The notes under the pieces: generated by a model
What the model was told of the DNA's origin: nothing
The model's input: only the letters and a program-made list of their open reading frames with translations
The model's database searches: none
Source of the DNA: an uncultured Duncaniella sp.
GTDB taxonomy: Bacteria > Bacteroidota > Bacteroidia > Bacteroidales > Muribaculaceae
DNA: 64,000 nt
Assembly: GCA_958352885.1 (NCBI GenBank)
Contig: CATWQI010000001.1
Span: 124,001-188,000 of the forward strand
Reading direction: 5' to 3'
Shown: piece by piece, positions 8,905 through 16,762 of the stretch
Layout of the letters: each line of letters starts with the position of its first letter
Numbering within the stretch: the stretch's first letter is position 1
Made by a program: the position numbers and the translations under genes

Positions 8905-9360
8905 TCAGATGAAGTAACTTACAAGCTCGTCCTCCGTAAGATGATAAAAGGACTCTCCGGGCACATCGTGCATCCGTTTCAGCTCAGCCTGCAACTCGGC
9001 CATCATTCTCTCCATCGAGTAGAACACCTTAACATCAACGTAAGTGATTTCGCCGCTCGGATTGGTTGAGGCGCAGAGCTGGAACATTTCACCGGTGCCA
9101 GGTTCCTGAAAGGCGCAGATGGATCTGCCGAAGTCGGTCTGCGATGAGCGTATGTGGCGATAGAGTGTTTCTGTACCCCACGAATCGTCAATCGCTCCAC
9201 AGAACTTCTCCATAGTCATAGGTTCGGGAAGCTCGAATACGAGGAGTGCGTAATCGTTGTATAGTTCTCGTTTGGACTTGTCTTCAAGTCTTGATTTGAT
9301 GACTTCCGGGAGCTTGAATGCTGCGCATTCCAGAAATCTGCTGATTGGTTCGTTTGTCAT
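8905..9360 (-). CDS. Hypothetical protein, 151 residues
   Basis: A soluble, acidic alpha/beta protein (strand YALLVFELPEPM, helix MAELQAELKRMHDV, ending LTEDELVSYFI). It is the first gene of the leftward cluster that runs to the relaxase, and has a TATCTTTG box upstream at 9392-9399. No family recognised. Confidence 0.6.
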   Translation of the reverse strand: MTNEPISRFLECAAFKLPEVIKSRLEDKSKRELYNDYALLVFELPEPMTMEKFCGAIDDSWGTETLYRHIRSSQTDFGRSICAFQEPGTGEMFQLCASTNPSGEITYVDVKVFYSMERMMAELQAELKRMHDVPGESFYHLTEDELVSYFI

Positions 9361-9391
9361 GTTTACGATTATGGAATTGGTTTATCGACAG

Positions 9392-9451
9392 CAAAGATAA
9401 CTCGTGAAATCGAAGTTTAATTGGCTATGTTCAAGCTGTTAACTATCTTTG
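9392..9451. promoter_or_regulatory. Divergent -7 boxes between the leftward cluster and the recombinase-like gene
   Basis: TATCTTTG reads leftward at 9392-9399 and rightward at 9444-9451. The rightward one has TTGG at 9421-9424, spacing 19. A further TAACTTTG at 9619-9626 is 30 bases before the rightward start. -33 boxes are imperfect. Confidence 0.5.
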
Positions 9452-9656
9452 TGAAAGGCGAAAATATTTATAATCGCATGTAATCAGCGGATGCTCTGAA
9501 AGATGTGCGTTTTCTGAATATAAATGTTTTCCCATTCGGTCAACATTTATTATGATTGGAGATTATATTTATATAGTTAAAGTGCTGGCTCATAAGATTA
9601 AAATTGATACTAATGAGTTAACTTTGCATAACTTGACCAACTACAGAAAATTCATT

Positions 9657-10214
9657 ATGGCCACATACGGATACATTTTTGATTCGGCAACCGACTCAAC
9701 ACTTCAAATGATGACAGAAATCGGATGTTGCCGGATATTCAGAGACTCATCTGACAACGGCGGCTTCCGACCACAACGCAGAATATTGGTACAAAAACTC
9801 CAGGCCGGAGACATAATAGTCGTTCCCAGGCTCAGCCACATCGTAGAGGGATGTGTCAATCTCTCCGCACTGCTCCAGTTGTGCCATCTGAAGAATATGC
9901 GGCTTATCTCTGTTGATGAGCATATTGATACAGAAGATAGGCTCTACCGCAAAGAGTCTGAGAACAATCTATTGAAGGCGATCCGCGAGTTTCCATTTGA
10001 GAAAAGGAAGCCTCGCAGTGCTCCTGCTCCTAAAATCGACAAGGAAGAACGTTTACGAAGGAACGAAAGGGTTATAAACATGTACCTGTCGGGGTTCTCG
10101 ACAGAGGATATACAGAGGGTCGCAGGCGTTGGCAAGTCAACCCTGTACCGGATATTGAGGCAGAATGACATTCCTCGACAAAGGATAGGCAAGCAGGAGA
10201 TTATCTCTGAATAA
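9657..10214 (+). CDS. Serine-recombinase-fold protein lacking the catalytic serine and arginines, with C-terminal HTH
   Basis: 185 residues from the ATG at 9657; the frame is open upstream but the -7 box at 9619-9626 supports this start. It aligns by eye with resolvase/invertase N-domains: YGYIFDSATD in place of YARVST..., GCCRIFRD in place of the AGCERIF segment, and GDIIVVPRLSHIVEG in place of the DxLVVxKLDRLGRS segment. The nucleophile serine becomes Phe, and the active-site arginines are missing. The end (INMYLSGFSTEDIQRVAGVGKSTLYRIL) is a normal Hin-type HTH. It is probably a DNA-binding regulator, not a recombinase (inference). Confidence 0.65.
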   Translation: MATYGYIFDSATDSTLQMMTEIGCCRIFRDSSDNGGFRPQRRILVQKLQAGDIIVVPRLSHIVEGCVNLSALLQLCHLKNMRLISVDEHIDTEDRLYRKESENNLLKAIREFPFEKRKPRSAPAPKIDKEERLRRNERVINMYLSGFSTEDIQRVAGVGKSTLYRILRQNDIPRQRIGKQEIISE

Positions 10215-10458
10215 TCCGTCTGCGCCTCTTGACAGTGTCCGACTGGATGGTATCGGCTCTTTGTTGATATAGTTCCTTTGTCAAGGCATTTGAAACAATG
10301 GTGTCGATGGCTTGCACCTTGGGATAATACTCATCAACCGTGGTCGCAAGTTCTTCAATGGCGTGCTGACCTCTATGATATACATAGAGGCCGTCGCCTA
10401 TGATGTTGTTGCCCTCGACAAGTATGTAGAGCAACAGTATTAGGAGTAGCTTCTTCAT
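10201..10458 (-). CDS. Small exported or membrane-anchored protein, 85 residues
   Basis: An N-terminal hydrophobic segment (MKKLLLILLLYILVEGNNI) is followed by an amphipathic helix and a very basic tail (KRRRRIIQR). Its 3' end overlaps the recombinase-like gene by 14 bases tail to tail. No family recognised. Confidence 0.5.
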   Translation of the reverse strand: MKKLLLILLLYILVEGNNIIGDGLYVYHRGQHAIEELATTVDEYYPKVQAIDTIVSNALTKELYQQRADTIQSDTVKRRRRIIQR

Positions 10459-10470
10459 TTTCTTGGTTTT

Positions 10471-10710
10471 TTATGTTATGCGGTATACCACCGTGCAGTC
10501 AACCACCTCGGTAGGCAGTCCAATCCACGGAACGGAAGAGAAGTAGGGCTGCCAGTCTTCATCGGCAGAGGGAGGGCAGACAAGTTCCACCGACTGCTCA
10601 CGGAGCAAGTTGTCAACCTCGTTGACATCCTGCTCGGTGAGACCGGTAGCGTCGCCATTGATAAGATAGCCCATAAGGTATGTGGGTATTTTCTCAATGC
10701 TCGTTTCCAT
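10471..10710 (-). CDS. Small acidic hypothetical protein, 79 residues
   Basis: Start at ATG 10708-10710 (METSIEKIPTYLMGYLING). The frame is open further upstream, but that extension would overlap the 10716-10964 gene in another frame. The TGLTEQDVNEVDNLL segment is typical of a small protein often found in Bacteroidales mobile elements. Function unknown. Confidence 0.6.
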   Translation of the reverse strand: METSIEKIPTYLMGYLINGDATGLTEQDVNEVDNLLREQSVELVCPPSADEDWQPYFSSVPWIGLPTEVVDCTVVYRIT

Positions 10711-10715
10711 AGTTG

Positions 10716-10964
10716 TCAGTCTTGGGGAGTGATTTCCTCGATGCCCACGGTGTAGCCGTAGCCATCCTCGTTGCGCCATTCCTGGCAGGTGCCTACATCC
10801 ACGATGCACTCTCCGTCCTGGCCATCGAAGTTCTCTTTGGCCTCCTCGATTTGCACCGACATTGCCTCTTTCGCCTTGTTGAAGTCGGCATAGAGGTAGT
10901 GTGCGTCTGTCACGCTTTCTGCTGAATACTCAATCAGCACTGTCACAAGAAAAAATTTCTTCAT
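10716..10964 (-). CDS. Small acidic hypothetical protein, 82 residues
   Basis: MKKFFLVTVLIEYSAESVTDAHYLYADF..., with an acidic helix (KAKEAMSVQIEEAKENF) and one beta-strand pair. It is 5 bases upstream of the 79-residue gene, so the two are likely coupled. The N-terminus reads as a strand, not a signal peptide. No family recognised. Confidence 0.6.
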   Translation of the reverse strand: MKKFFLVTVLIEYSAESVTDAHYLYADFNKAKEAMSVQIEEAKENFDGQDGECIVDVGTCQEWRNEDGYGYTVGIEEITPQD

Positions 10965-10985
10965 AGCTGTATCTGTTGGGGGTGA

Positions 10986-11246
10986 TTAAATCATTGGGAT
11001 ATGACGACCGTTCTCTTTGAGGTAGGCAACTATTCCTTTAGCCTCATCGTGAGCGGCTTGGTTTCTTAAGTCTGTGGTATAGTCATCGGCTCCAATCACT
11101 TCGATGATAGCCTTGCAGAGCCGGTAAATGCTCTGCTGGAGTGTGCGGTGCATGAAGGGGACTTCCGCTGCCACCTTGCGGGGATTGAAGGAGAAGTTGT
11201 TGACGGCATCCTCCAATGTTTTTGCGAGTTCTTTTTCTGAAATCAT
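10986..11246 (-). CDS. Hypothetical protein, 86 residues
   Basis: Start at ATG 11244-11246 (MISEKELAKTLEDAVNNF). It is a helical protein with a basic and an acidic half. It begins a four-gene leftward cluster of small proteins (10986, 10716, 10471, 10201) and follows a long structured leader. No family recognised. Confidence 0.6.
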   Translation of the reverse strand: MISEKELAKTLEDAVNNFSFNPRKVAAEVPFMHRTLQQSIYRLCKAIIEVIGADDYTTDLRNQAAHDEAKGIVAYLKENGRHIPMI

Positions 11247-11683
11247 AGTCAAAAAATCTTAGAGTTAATATCTTCCCTCACTTTACTCCATCTTTGGAGC
11301 TGTCGTGAGGGGTTTATGATAGCAGTTCCGGGCATTGGCAAATGGGGCCAAAAGACAAGGTTTTTAGAAAGATTGTGGCATTTCGTGGCGGAATTTTTCT
11401 AAAACCACGCATGACCTTGGCTGATGGCAGAGGCAATGCCAACTTTGCATCATAAAACCCGACGAAATGCTCCACGGAGGTATTCATCCGATGATAAGAC
11501 AGGCAATAGGCAGAAACTTTTATTCAAAAGGATATCCTCGGTTATCTACAACGGGGAGAGGCTGTTCCGCAGGAATACAGGTCGCACATGCTCTCCGGTG
11601 ATTACAAGGGGCATATGGAATGTCATGTTTGGTGGCCGTTCAGAACTTTTCTGAATGATTATAAAAGGGCAGGCCAAATGTAT
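11247..11683 (-). promoter_or_regulatory. Element-type structured leader, copy 2
   Basis: No gene fits in this stretch. Near the start codon there is a hairpin: outer stem CCCTCAC/GTGAGGG (11275-11281 with 11305-11311) and inner stem CTCCA/TGGAG (11286-11290 with 11295-11299). Further upstream on the minus strand, 11463-11432 carries the second block (GTCGGGTTTTA then GCAAAGTT) shared with other copies. A TATAAAAGG motif lies at 11659-11667. Confidence 0.65.
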
Positions 11684-11720
11684 ATATCGTGAACCTCATG
11701 AAAAAATGGGTTCACGATAT
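11684..11720. terminator. 12-bp perfect hairpin after the 11738 gene
   Basis: ATATCGTGAACC at 11684-11695 pairs with 11709-11720 around a 13-base loop. It sits 18 bases past the stop of the leftward gene. Confidence 0.65.
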
Positions 11721-11737
11721 TTCTTATCACAGAGGTT

Positions 11738-12058
11738 TCATTCATCATCTTCCTCAAGAGTGTCATCGCTTATCGAGATACCACCGGGATAATAATGTTT
11801 GAAAGCGTTGATAATTGCTTCGGACACTCTTGCATTTTCAGTTGCCTCCACATAGAGGTGGCTCCTCCAGTAATCGAAACTGAAAGTCGCGACCTCTCCT
11901 GAATACCGGTCGATCCCGGCATATACGGTCGCGGCGAAAAATCCCCTCATGCAGCTCTGAATCTCCACAAAATGATTATAGAGGGTAAACTGGTCGTTGT
12001 TTGTCGGCAAGGAAATTGCCTTGCCGACTATCCGTCTGATATATTTGTACTTTTTCAT
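11738..12058 (-). CDS. Hypothetical protein, 106 residues
   Basis: Start ATG at 12056-12058 overlaps the stop of the upstream gene by 4 bases, which implies coupling. Basic N-terminus (MKKYKYIRRIVGKAI), alpha/beta middle and a strongly acidic tail (SDDTLEEDDE). No family recognised. Confidence 0.6.
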   Translation of the reverse strand: MKKYKYIRRIVGKAISLPTNNDQFTLYNHFVEIQSCMRGFFAATVYAGIDRYSGEVATFSFDYWRSHLYVEATENARVSEAIINAFKHYYPGGISISDDTLEEDDE

Positions 12059-12594
12059 ACCGCTGCTTTCGGGGTTTTGTTGAAACGTCTGTTCTTCCAC
12101 CCATATATGGCAGCCACGTATGGATAAAGTGAGCGAGTGCGTTTTCTGAAGCCTGCCTCGTCTATCTCCAGATTGTAGATTTTATCCGCTATTCGTTCAG
12201 CATCGTCATGGTCTTTGGCCACACGGTAAAGCACATGATGCGTTCCGTCGTGGTGTGTCAATCTGCCACGGATATTGAAGCCGTCGCCATACCACTCGTT
12301 ATCATCTTCGGAAACTCTGAAGATGTCGTTGATTGTGGAGCCGAGTATCCTGTAGCCCTGTCTTCTTCCACGCCACAGGCCGAGGTCTGCAAAGGCGATG
12401 ATTACTCCGTCCACCTTTTGGTCGAGGTTCATCCTCTCATCGGAGAGATAGCCGTCGACCACTTCCGTCCAAATGCGGTCTGACACGGAATATCCATCGT
12501 CATCGAGAAGCTCGCGCTGTGAGTTCTCGTATTCCTCTCTCGCCTCGTCATTCATGTAATAGTCGCTTGACCAGATTATCTGTTTCTTTGCCAT
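12055..12594 (-). CDS. Hypothetical protein, 179 residues
   Basis: Start ATG 12592-12594 (MAKKQIIWSSDYYMND). It has an acidic N-terminal helix, a beta-rich middle (VDGVIIAFADLGLWRGRRQGYRI) and a DHDDAERIADKIYNLE helix. The frame is open upstream but that part covers the 34-residue gene. Middle gene of a three-gene unit. No family recognised. Confidence 0.6.
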   Translation of the reverse strand: MAKKQIIWSSDYYMNDEAREEYENSQRELLDDDGYSVSDRIWTEVVDGYLSDERMNLDQKVDGVIIAFADLGLWRGRRQGYRILGSTINDIFRVSEDDNEWYGDGFNIRGRLTHHDGTHHVLYRVAKDHDDAERIADKIYNLEIDEAGFRKRTRSLYPYVAAIYGWKNRRFNKTPKAAV

Positions 12595-12605
12595 ATTTCT
12601 TTTGT

Positions 12606-12710
12606 TTATATAGTTGCCTGATTGTAGATTGAGGGTTCTGCTGTCACGTTGTATATATATTGCCCGCAGCGTACCAAAAGCGCGTCCTTGCCATAGTACA
12701 ACTTTTTCAT
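12606..12710 (-). CDS. 34-residue peptide gene
   Basis: The ATG at 12708-12710 begins MKKLYYGKDALLVRCGQYIY and ends 11 bases before the next start. The frame is open back to about 12827, but that part contains two hairpins (12742-12770 and 12714-12741) and looks like leader. A TTCCAC/GTGGAA stem places the start region in a hairpin. It is short, but frame, spacing and position support it. Confidence 0.45.
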   Translation of the reverse strand: MKKLYYGKDALLVRCGQYIYNVTAEPSIYNQATI

Positions 12711-13011
12711 TCCACGTATGCTGCCGCTTTTGTGGAAATTCGGGAAACGGCTTATGCCGCATCGTTTCCCTTGCTCGACTGTCATTCTCTTTGTCTGCAT
12801 AGTTCTTATATGTATTGTTTCCCTCACTTTCGGTTTCCTTCCGGAGCCGCCGCGAGAGGTTTATCTGCGCATTTCGGGGGCATCTTTCAAGGGAGACAAG
12901 GACAAGGCTTCCAAGATGATTTTATGTATGACCGGAAAATCTCGCAGGAACAAGGCCGGGCCTTTTCCGTGCTCCCGGATGCCAAACTTCGCGCCCGTAA
13001 ACCACGACCCG
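12711..13011 (-). promoter_or_regulatory. Element-type structured leader, copy 3
   Basis: Start-proximal hairpin with CCCTC at 12821-12825 closing on GAGG at 12856-12859 and inner CGG..CC/GG..CCG (12831-12849). The second block is at 13007-12977 (GTGGTTTACGGGC then GCGAAGTTTGG on the minus strand). An extra 8-bp hairpin GGGAAACG/CGTTTCCC at 12742-12770 lies closer to the peptide gene. Plus-strand frames here look accidental. Confidence 0.6.
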
Positions 13012-13192
13012 GTGGCGCGGGGAACAAGAACCGTTCAATGTAGAGGAGCCATTTTATATAAATGGCACGAATAATTTGTCAGTAATTTCGTTCTACTGAC
13101 GAATTAGAATTGATAAGAGGGAAACAAAGTTTTTTAAGGGGTAAAATTGACAACTCAGGCATCACGGGGATATGATTACCGAATAAAATGAG

Positions 13193-13200
13193 TAATTTTG
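13193..13200 (+). promoter_or_regulatory. -7 box TAATTTTG before the HU-like gene
   Basis: A perfect TAnnTTTG box 27 bases before the ATG. No clear -33 box was found at the right distance. Confidence 0.5.
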
Positions 13201-13227
13201 CAATATCAATTCAAATGGAAACATAAA

Positions 13228-13503
13228 ATGACAAAAGCAGAGATTGTAAACGAGATTGCAAAGACAACCGGAATAGACAAGGCCGGAGTCCTGGCTGTGG
13301 TCGAACAGTTCATGAGTGTGGTGAAGGACAGTCTGGCGCACGGAGAGAATGTATACCTGCGAGGATTCGGCAGTTTCATTGTGAAAGAACGAGCGGAAAA
13401 GACTGCCCGCAACATTTCCAGAAACACTACGATAGTAATCCCGGCTCATAAGGTCCCGACCTTCAAACCGGCCAAATGCTTCATGGAGGAAGTTGCCCGG
13501 TAG
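13228..13503 (+). CDS. HU/IHF-family DNA-bending protein
   Basis: 91 residues from ATG 13228 (MTKAEIVNEIAKTTG). An in-frame start ten residues earlier lies too close to the -7 box. The family pattern is clear: helical dimer domain, then LRGFGSFIVKERAEKTARN and the beta-arm, ending VPTFKPAKCFMEEV. The family compacts and bends DNA and assists recombination and replication. An element-encoded copy could help the integrase or relaxase (inference). Confidence 0.9.
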   Translation: MTKAEIVNEIAKTTGIDKAGVLAVVEQFMSVVKDSLAHGENVYLRGFGSFIVKERAEKTARNISRNTTIVIPAHKVPTFKPAKCFMEEVAR

Positions 13504-13504
13504 A

Positions 13505-13654
13505 ATGGAGGTTGAAGATGAATATTACGGCGAAGACTGCGCCGGTGACATTGCGGCTAACCAAGCATGTCAGATGATGGCCGGAGTGCTGCCGGATCTG
13601 TCGGATGAAAAATCCGTCAACGACTTCATAGCCGGTCTTGATGACTGGGATTGA
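13505..13654 (+). CDS. 49-residue strongly acidic protein directly after HU
   Basis: ATG 13505-13507 lies one base past the HU stop; stop at 13652-13654. It begins MEVEDEYYGEDCAGDIAANQ and ends with FIAGLDDWD; about a quarter of residues are Asp or Glu and there is almost no basic residue. Same strand and tight spacing suggest an operon with HU. DNA mimicry or HU modulation is only a guess. Confidence 0.5.
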   Translation: MEVEDEYYGEDCAGDIAANQACQMMAGVLPDLSDEKSVNDFIAGLDDWD

Positions 13655-13782
13655 AGAATATGAGAGCCAGAGTCCGTCATTTGCCGGAACATACAACAGG
13701 CTTTCGACATAGTTAAAAGGGGAAAATCTCCGGGATAAGAATACAATCGGCAAGTCTGACACTGGCTTGCCGATTTATTATG

Positions 13783-13959
13783 TCAAAAGCAGACCATCAC
13801 ATCATCACGGCTGACAGTCAGTTCATGTCCGGAGGACAGCCTGACAACATACTGTGTGCCGCAGTCCTCGATTATTTCACCCTCGGAATAGCCTCGCCAC
13901 CCCTCTATAAAAGTGCAGAAGCATCCCACAGCATTGTCATCATATTCCATGTCATTCAT
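13783..13959 (-). CDS. 58-residue hypothetical protein downstream of ssb
   Basis: ATG at 13957-13959, stop at 13783-13785. It begins MNDMEYDDNAVGCFCTFIEG and reads like a small beta-barrel (strands CFCTFIEG, QYVVRLSSGHELTVS), with four cysteines. It is 66 bases downstream of the ssb stop on the same strand, after a pair of competing hairpins. No family recognised. Confidence 0.5.
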   Translation of the reverse strand: MNDMEYDDNAVGCFCTFIEGWRGYSEGEIIEDCGTQYVVRLSSGHELTVSRDDVMVCF

Positions 13960-13964
13960 ATTTG

Positions 13965-14004
13965 TCGGGATTTATCCCGATGCCCCATGCAGGAGGGCAT
14001 CGGG
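13965..14004 (-). promoter_or_regulatory. Two mutually exclusive hairpins between ssb and the 58-residue gene
   Basis: One stem is CCCGATGCC/GGCATCGGG (13976-13984 with 13996-14004). The other is TCGGGA/TCCCGA (13965-13970 with 13975-13980). They share 13976-13980, so only one can form. This looks like an attenuator or switch just before the small gene's start. Confidence 0.45.
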
Positions 14005-14025
14005 AATGGAGAATGTCCTTATGTG

Positions 14026-14454
14026 TCATGCTACTGCGGCTGCGGTTTTGGTTTCCGGTGCTGCAGTCCCAAGCTGTGACGCAGGCCGAGCAATCTCCTT
14101 GACGGAACGTGCGCCGATGATGATACGGTTTCGGTGAACCCCGTCATTCCCCGTCCATTCGTTTGGCTTTAGCATACCCTTGACTTCGACAAGGATTCCT
14201 TTTCGGATGGCGTCGAATGATGAGAGGTCTGTATTCTTCGCCCATTTCTCCACGGTGATGAGGGAAGACTGTGTAGTCACCTCGTTTGTAACATTGTTTG
14301 TGGTGCGGTTGCGCACTGCAAGGGCGAAACGGATTACGCTCGTTTCTGCGAAATTGCGGATTTTTGGCTCTGTGGCCACGAACCCTGTCACTACGGTTGA
14401 GTTGACGATGTTCTTCTTACCGCTGTTGGCGGTGGCAGTGTTGTTAGCTTCCAT
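14026..14454 (-). CDS. ssb: Single-stranded DNA-binding protein (element copy 1)
   Basis: 142 residues with an OB-fold: NSTVVTGFVATEPKIRNFAETSVIRFALAVRN, then SLITVEKWAKN and GILVEVKGMLKPNEW. The C-terminus is A/T-rich and lacks the usual acidic DDDIPF tip, so it may not bind the host SSB interactome. It would coat transferred single strands. The upstream leader is structured. A second, divergent SSB lies at 24889-25281. Confidence 0.85.
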   Translation of the reverse strand: MEANNTATANSGKKNIVNSTVVTGFVATEPKIRNFAETSVIRFALAVRNRTTNNVTNEVTTQSSLITVEKWAKNTDLSSFDAIRKGILVEVKGMLKPNEWTGNDGVHRNRIIIGARSVKEIARPASQLGTAAPETKTAAAVA

Positions 14455-14755
14455 GATTACGTTGATGCAAAAAAAGTTAATATTATGTTTGTTGCTGAAA
14501 GATTGATTGCTTCCCTTGCTTTATAACCCTTTCGGGAGGGTTGCCGAATCAATTTTTTCGGCAAATCCCAAAGGACGCGGACCCAGTGGATTACGACAAG
14601 GCTGGAACAGCAGCACGGGTGATGCCGTGACACGCGCCATCGGGCCTTGGCATATCCACAGGCGGCCTTAACTTCGCCGACACAAAAATTGACGGCAATC
14701 ATTCCCGACCGGATATGACAGCATGATGATATAAAGGGAAACCGACTTACAAGTC
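14455..14755 (-). promoter_or_regulatory. Element-type structured leader, copy 4 (ssb)
   Basis: Hairpins AACCCT/AGGGTT (14525-14530 with 14537-14542) and TTGCCGA/TCGGCAA (14541-14547 with 14558-14564) lie near the start, with a shared ACATAATATTAAC stretch next to the gene. The second block is at 14695-14663 (GTCAATTTTTGTGTC then GGCGAAGTTAAGG on the minus strand). No gene is seen in this stretch. Confidence 0.6.
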
Positions 14756-14828
14756 GTGTTGACGAGGCATCATATCAGGTATATTCAGTATCTTTCAGGC
14801 TTAAAATGGTCTCAATCATTCAAAATGG

Positions 14829-14859
14829 TTTGGTATATGGATATTTATTGTTATATTTG
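14829..14859 (+). promoter_or_regulatory. hipBA promoter and operator-like repeats
   Basis: TTTG at 14829-14832, 19 bases, then TATATTTG at 14852-14859: a textbook Bacteroidetes promoter. ATGGTTTG (14825-14832) is the inverse of CAAACCAT (14879-14886), and CAAAATGG/TAAAATGG repeats lie at about 14804 and 14821. These are candidate HipB sites for autorepression. Confidence 0.8.
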
Positions 14860-14884
14860 CAGTCAAATATTAATATTTCAAACC

Positions 14885-15202
14885 ATGATAGTCCATAACG
14901 AAGCCACAAATCAGGACATACTTGAGCTTCTTGCGAAACGGTTCAAGGAATATCGCCTTGCAGCGCGGATGAGCCAGCGTGAACTTGCCCTTAAATCAGG
15001 GGTGGGCTATACCACGATAAGCCATTTCGAACAGGGCAAGCACACCAACATATCCCTTGGTAACTTCATATCGTTGCTGCGTTGTGTGGGGATGGAAAAA
15101 AGAATGGTGGAGATACTTCCGGAATTGCCGGTGCCTCCAATGGCACTTAAGGAGATAAATAAAATGATACCCAAGCGTGTAAGAAGAAAGGAACAGCAAT
15201 GA
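14885..15202 (+). CDS. hipB: HipB-type XRE antitoxin/repressor
   Basis: 105 residues from ATG 14885 (the promoter excludes upstream starts). The HTH is typical XRE: FKEYRLAARMSQRELALKSG then VGYTTISHFEQGK. The C-terminal part is basic. It overlaps hipA by 4 bases (ATGA). In the HipBA family this protein binds its own promoter and neutralises HipA. Confidence 0.85.
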   Translation: MIVHNEATNQDILELLAKRFKEYRLAARMSQRELALKSGVGYTTISHFEQGKHTNISLGNFISLLRCVGMEKRMVEILPELPVPPMALKEINKMIPKRVRRKEQQ

Positions 15203-16470
15203 TAGAGAGCCTGGATGTGATATTGTGGGACAGGAAAGTAGGAACGCTTGTCTCCTCTAAAAAAGGATACGGGCAGCAGGTGTGTTTTTATTTCGATCCC
15301 GGATATGTGGAAAACGGACCGGACATCGCGCCGCTCCGGTGTCCGCTGTCAAGTGTGGCAGCCCGGAAGGGGCTGCCGGTATACCCCGAGGAAAGCAGGG
15401 ATTTCGGAGGTCTTCCATCTTTCATAGCGGACTCGTTGCCCGACCATTGGGGTAACGTTGTGTTCTCGGAATGGGCCAGAGCCAACAACATACGCACAAA
15501 GGATTTGTCGGTTCTTGACAGGCTTGCATACATAGGTCGCAGAGGGATGGGGGCGTTGGAGTTTGTGCCGCCGACATCTGCCGGAATGGATACTCTGTTC
15601 CCAGTTGAGATAGCGGAGCTAGCGAGTCTGGCGCAGATGGCTCTTGACGAGGCGAGGAATTTCCATGCAGTGATGAGTCCCGGACTCATCATGGAAAGTC
15701 TTTTCAAGGTTGGCACTTCTGCCGGTGGCAGGAGGCCGAAGGCGGTAATAAACATGAATCCGGAAACAGGAGAGTGCTACTCGGGGCAGGTTCCCGGCCC
15801 GACAGCCGCCTTTATCCCGATGATTATAAAATTCGACGAGCACACGGATGTCCCGTCAACAAGAATTGAGTACAGCTACCACCTTATGGCACTGGACGCA
15901 GGTCTTGCCATGATGCCCTCCCGATTGATCCATGGGGAACAGGAGACACATTTCCTGACAGAGCGATTTGACCGCAAGGGAAGCGGGAAACTCCATATAC
16001 AGACGCTTGCCGCGATGAATCCGTTCTCATCCTCGTATGAGGATCTGTTTGACACCGCAGCCGGGATTTCCGTTATTCCGGGGGAGATCAGACAGCTTTT
16101 CCTGCAAATGGCCATGAACGTGGTCTGCGGCAATGTGGATGACCATAACAAAAATTTCAGTTTCATCATGGACAGGGACAGAGAATGGCATGTATCCCCG
16201 GCATACGATTTCACATTTACGGTAGACACATCCGGCCCTTTCTATGTCAACCGTCACAGCATGACCGTCAATGGAAAATCAGAAGATATTTCCAGACAGG
16301 ACTTGATGGAGATTGCAGCCCGATACAATGTAAAGGGAGCATCCGGACTTATTACAAAAGCTGTTGACGTTGCACAAAGCTACAGAGAATACGGAATAAA
16401 AGCCGGTGTTCCGGAAAAATGGATTGTCAGAATTGAAAATGAAATAGCATTGAGGATTGATGCTTTATAA
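15199..16470 (+). CDS. hipA: HipA-type serine/threonine kinase toxin
   Basis: 423 residues, normal length. It has a P-loop-like GTSAGGRRPKA (172-182), the kinase lysine strand MIIKFD, TERFDR, the catalytic NVDDHNKNF (312-320) and a DFTF metal-binding segment (337-340). Family members phosphorylate a host target (glutamyl-tRNA synthetase in E. coli) and cause growth arrest. All key residues are present, so it is probably active. On the element it likely acts as a maintenance module. It is the only cargo-like pair with a strong own promoter. Confidence 0.9.
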   Translation: MIESLDVILWDRKVGTLVSSKKGYGQQVCFYFDPGYVENGPDIAPLRCPLSSVAARKGLPVYPEESRDFGGLPSFIADSLPDHWGNVVFSEWARANNIRTKDLSVLDRLAYIGRRGMGALEFVPPTSAGMDTLFPVEIAELASLAQMALDEARNFHAVMSPGLIMESLFKVGTSAGGRRPKAVINMNPETGECYSGQVPGPTAAFIPMIIKFDEHTDVPSTRIEYSYHLMALDAGLAMMPSRLIHGEQETHFLTERFDRKGSGKLHIQTLAAMNPFSSSYEDLFDTAAGISVIPGEIRQLFLQMAMNVVCGNVDDHNKNFSFIMDRDREWHVSPAYDFTFTVDTSGPFYVNRHSMTVNGKSEDISRQDLMEIAARYNVKGASGLITKAVDVAQSYREYGIKAGVPEKWIVRIENEIALRIDAL

Positions 16471-16625
16471 TTCAGGACCGGGAATAATTCCCTCCATATC
16501 ATAAATTACAAACGGAAGGACAAGAAATATACAACAGGAATAACGTCAACCGTAAGGGACAGTACGGTTCCGGTTTGAAAAGCACGGGAACGAGAGACTA
16601 TAACAGGACTGCCGTGCATGGCAAA

Positions 16626-16658
16626 GCAACAGGCACATCTCTCGGATGCCCCTGTTGC
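16626..16658. terminator. Hairpin after hipA
   Basis: GCAACAGG (16626-16633) pairs with CCTGTTGC (16651-16658), extended by GGCA/TGCC with a small bulge. It is 155 bases past the hipA stop and not followed by a T-run. Confidence 0.35.
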
Positions 16659-16716
16659 CCAACATTCACCACATCAAAATTTTTCCAATGCGTTTGTAAA
16701 TATATGTCCCGGTTAT

Positions 16717-16748
16717 TTCCATGGGTGGTGTGATTTCCACCCATGGAA
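16717..16748. terminator. 12-bp perfect hairpin after the parB-like gene
   Basis: Arms 16717-16728 and 16737-16748 with 8-base loop lie 15 bases past the parB-like stop (minus strand). Between it and hipA there is only non-coding sequence. Confidence 0.6.
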
Positions 16749-16762
16749 CGTGTCCGCATTGT

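Noticed and set aside
12660..13074. Overlapping plus-strand frames of 118-127 codons
   Set aside because: They read through the structured leader of minus-strand genes; the conserved hairpin and second block explain this sequence better.
13780..14079. Plus-strand 99-codon frame with a cysteine-rich end
   Set aside because: It lies antisense to the 58-residue gene and the ssb end, and its end reads as translated hairpin sequence.
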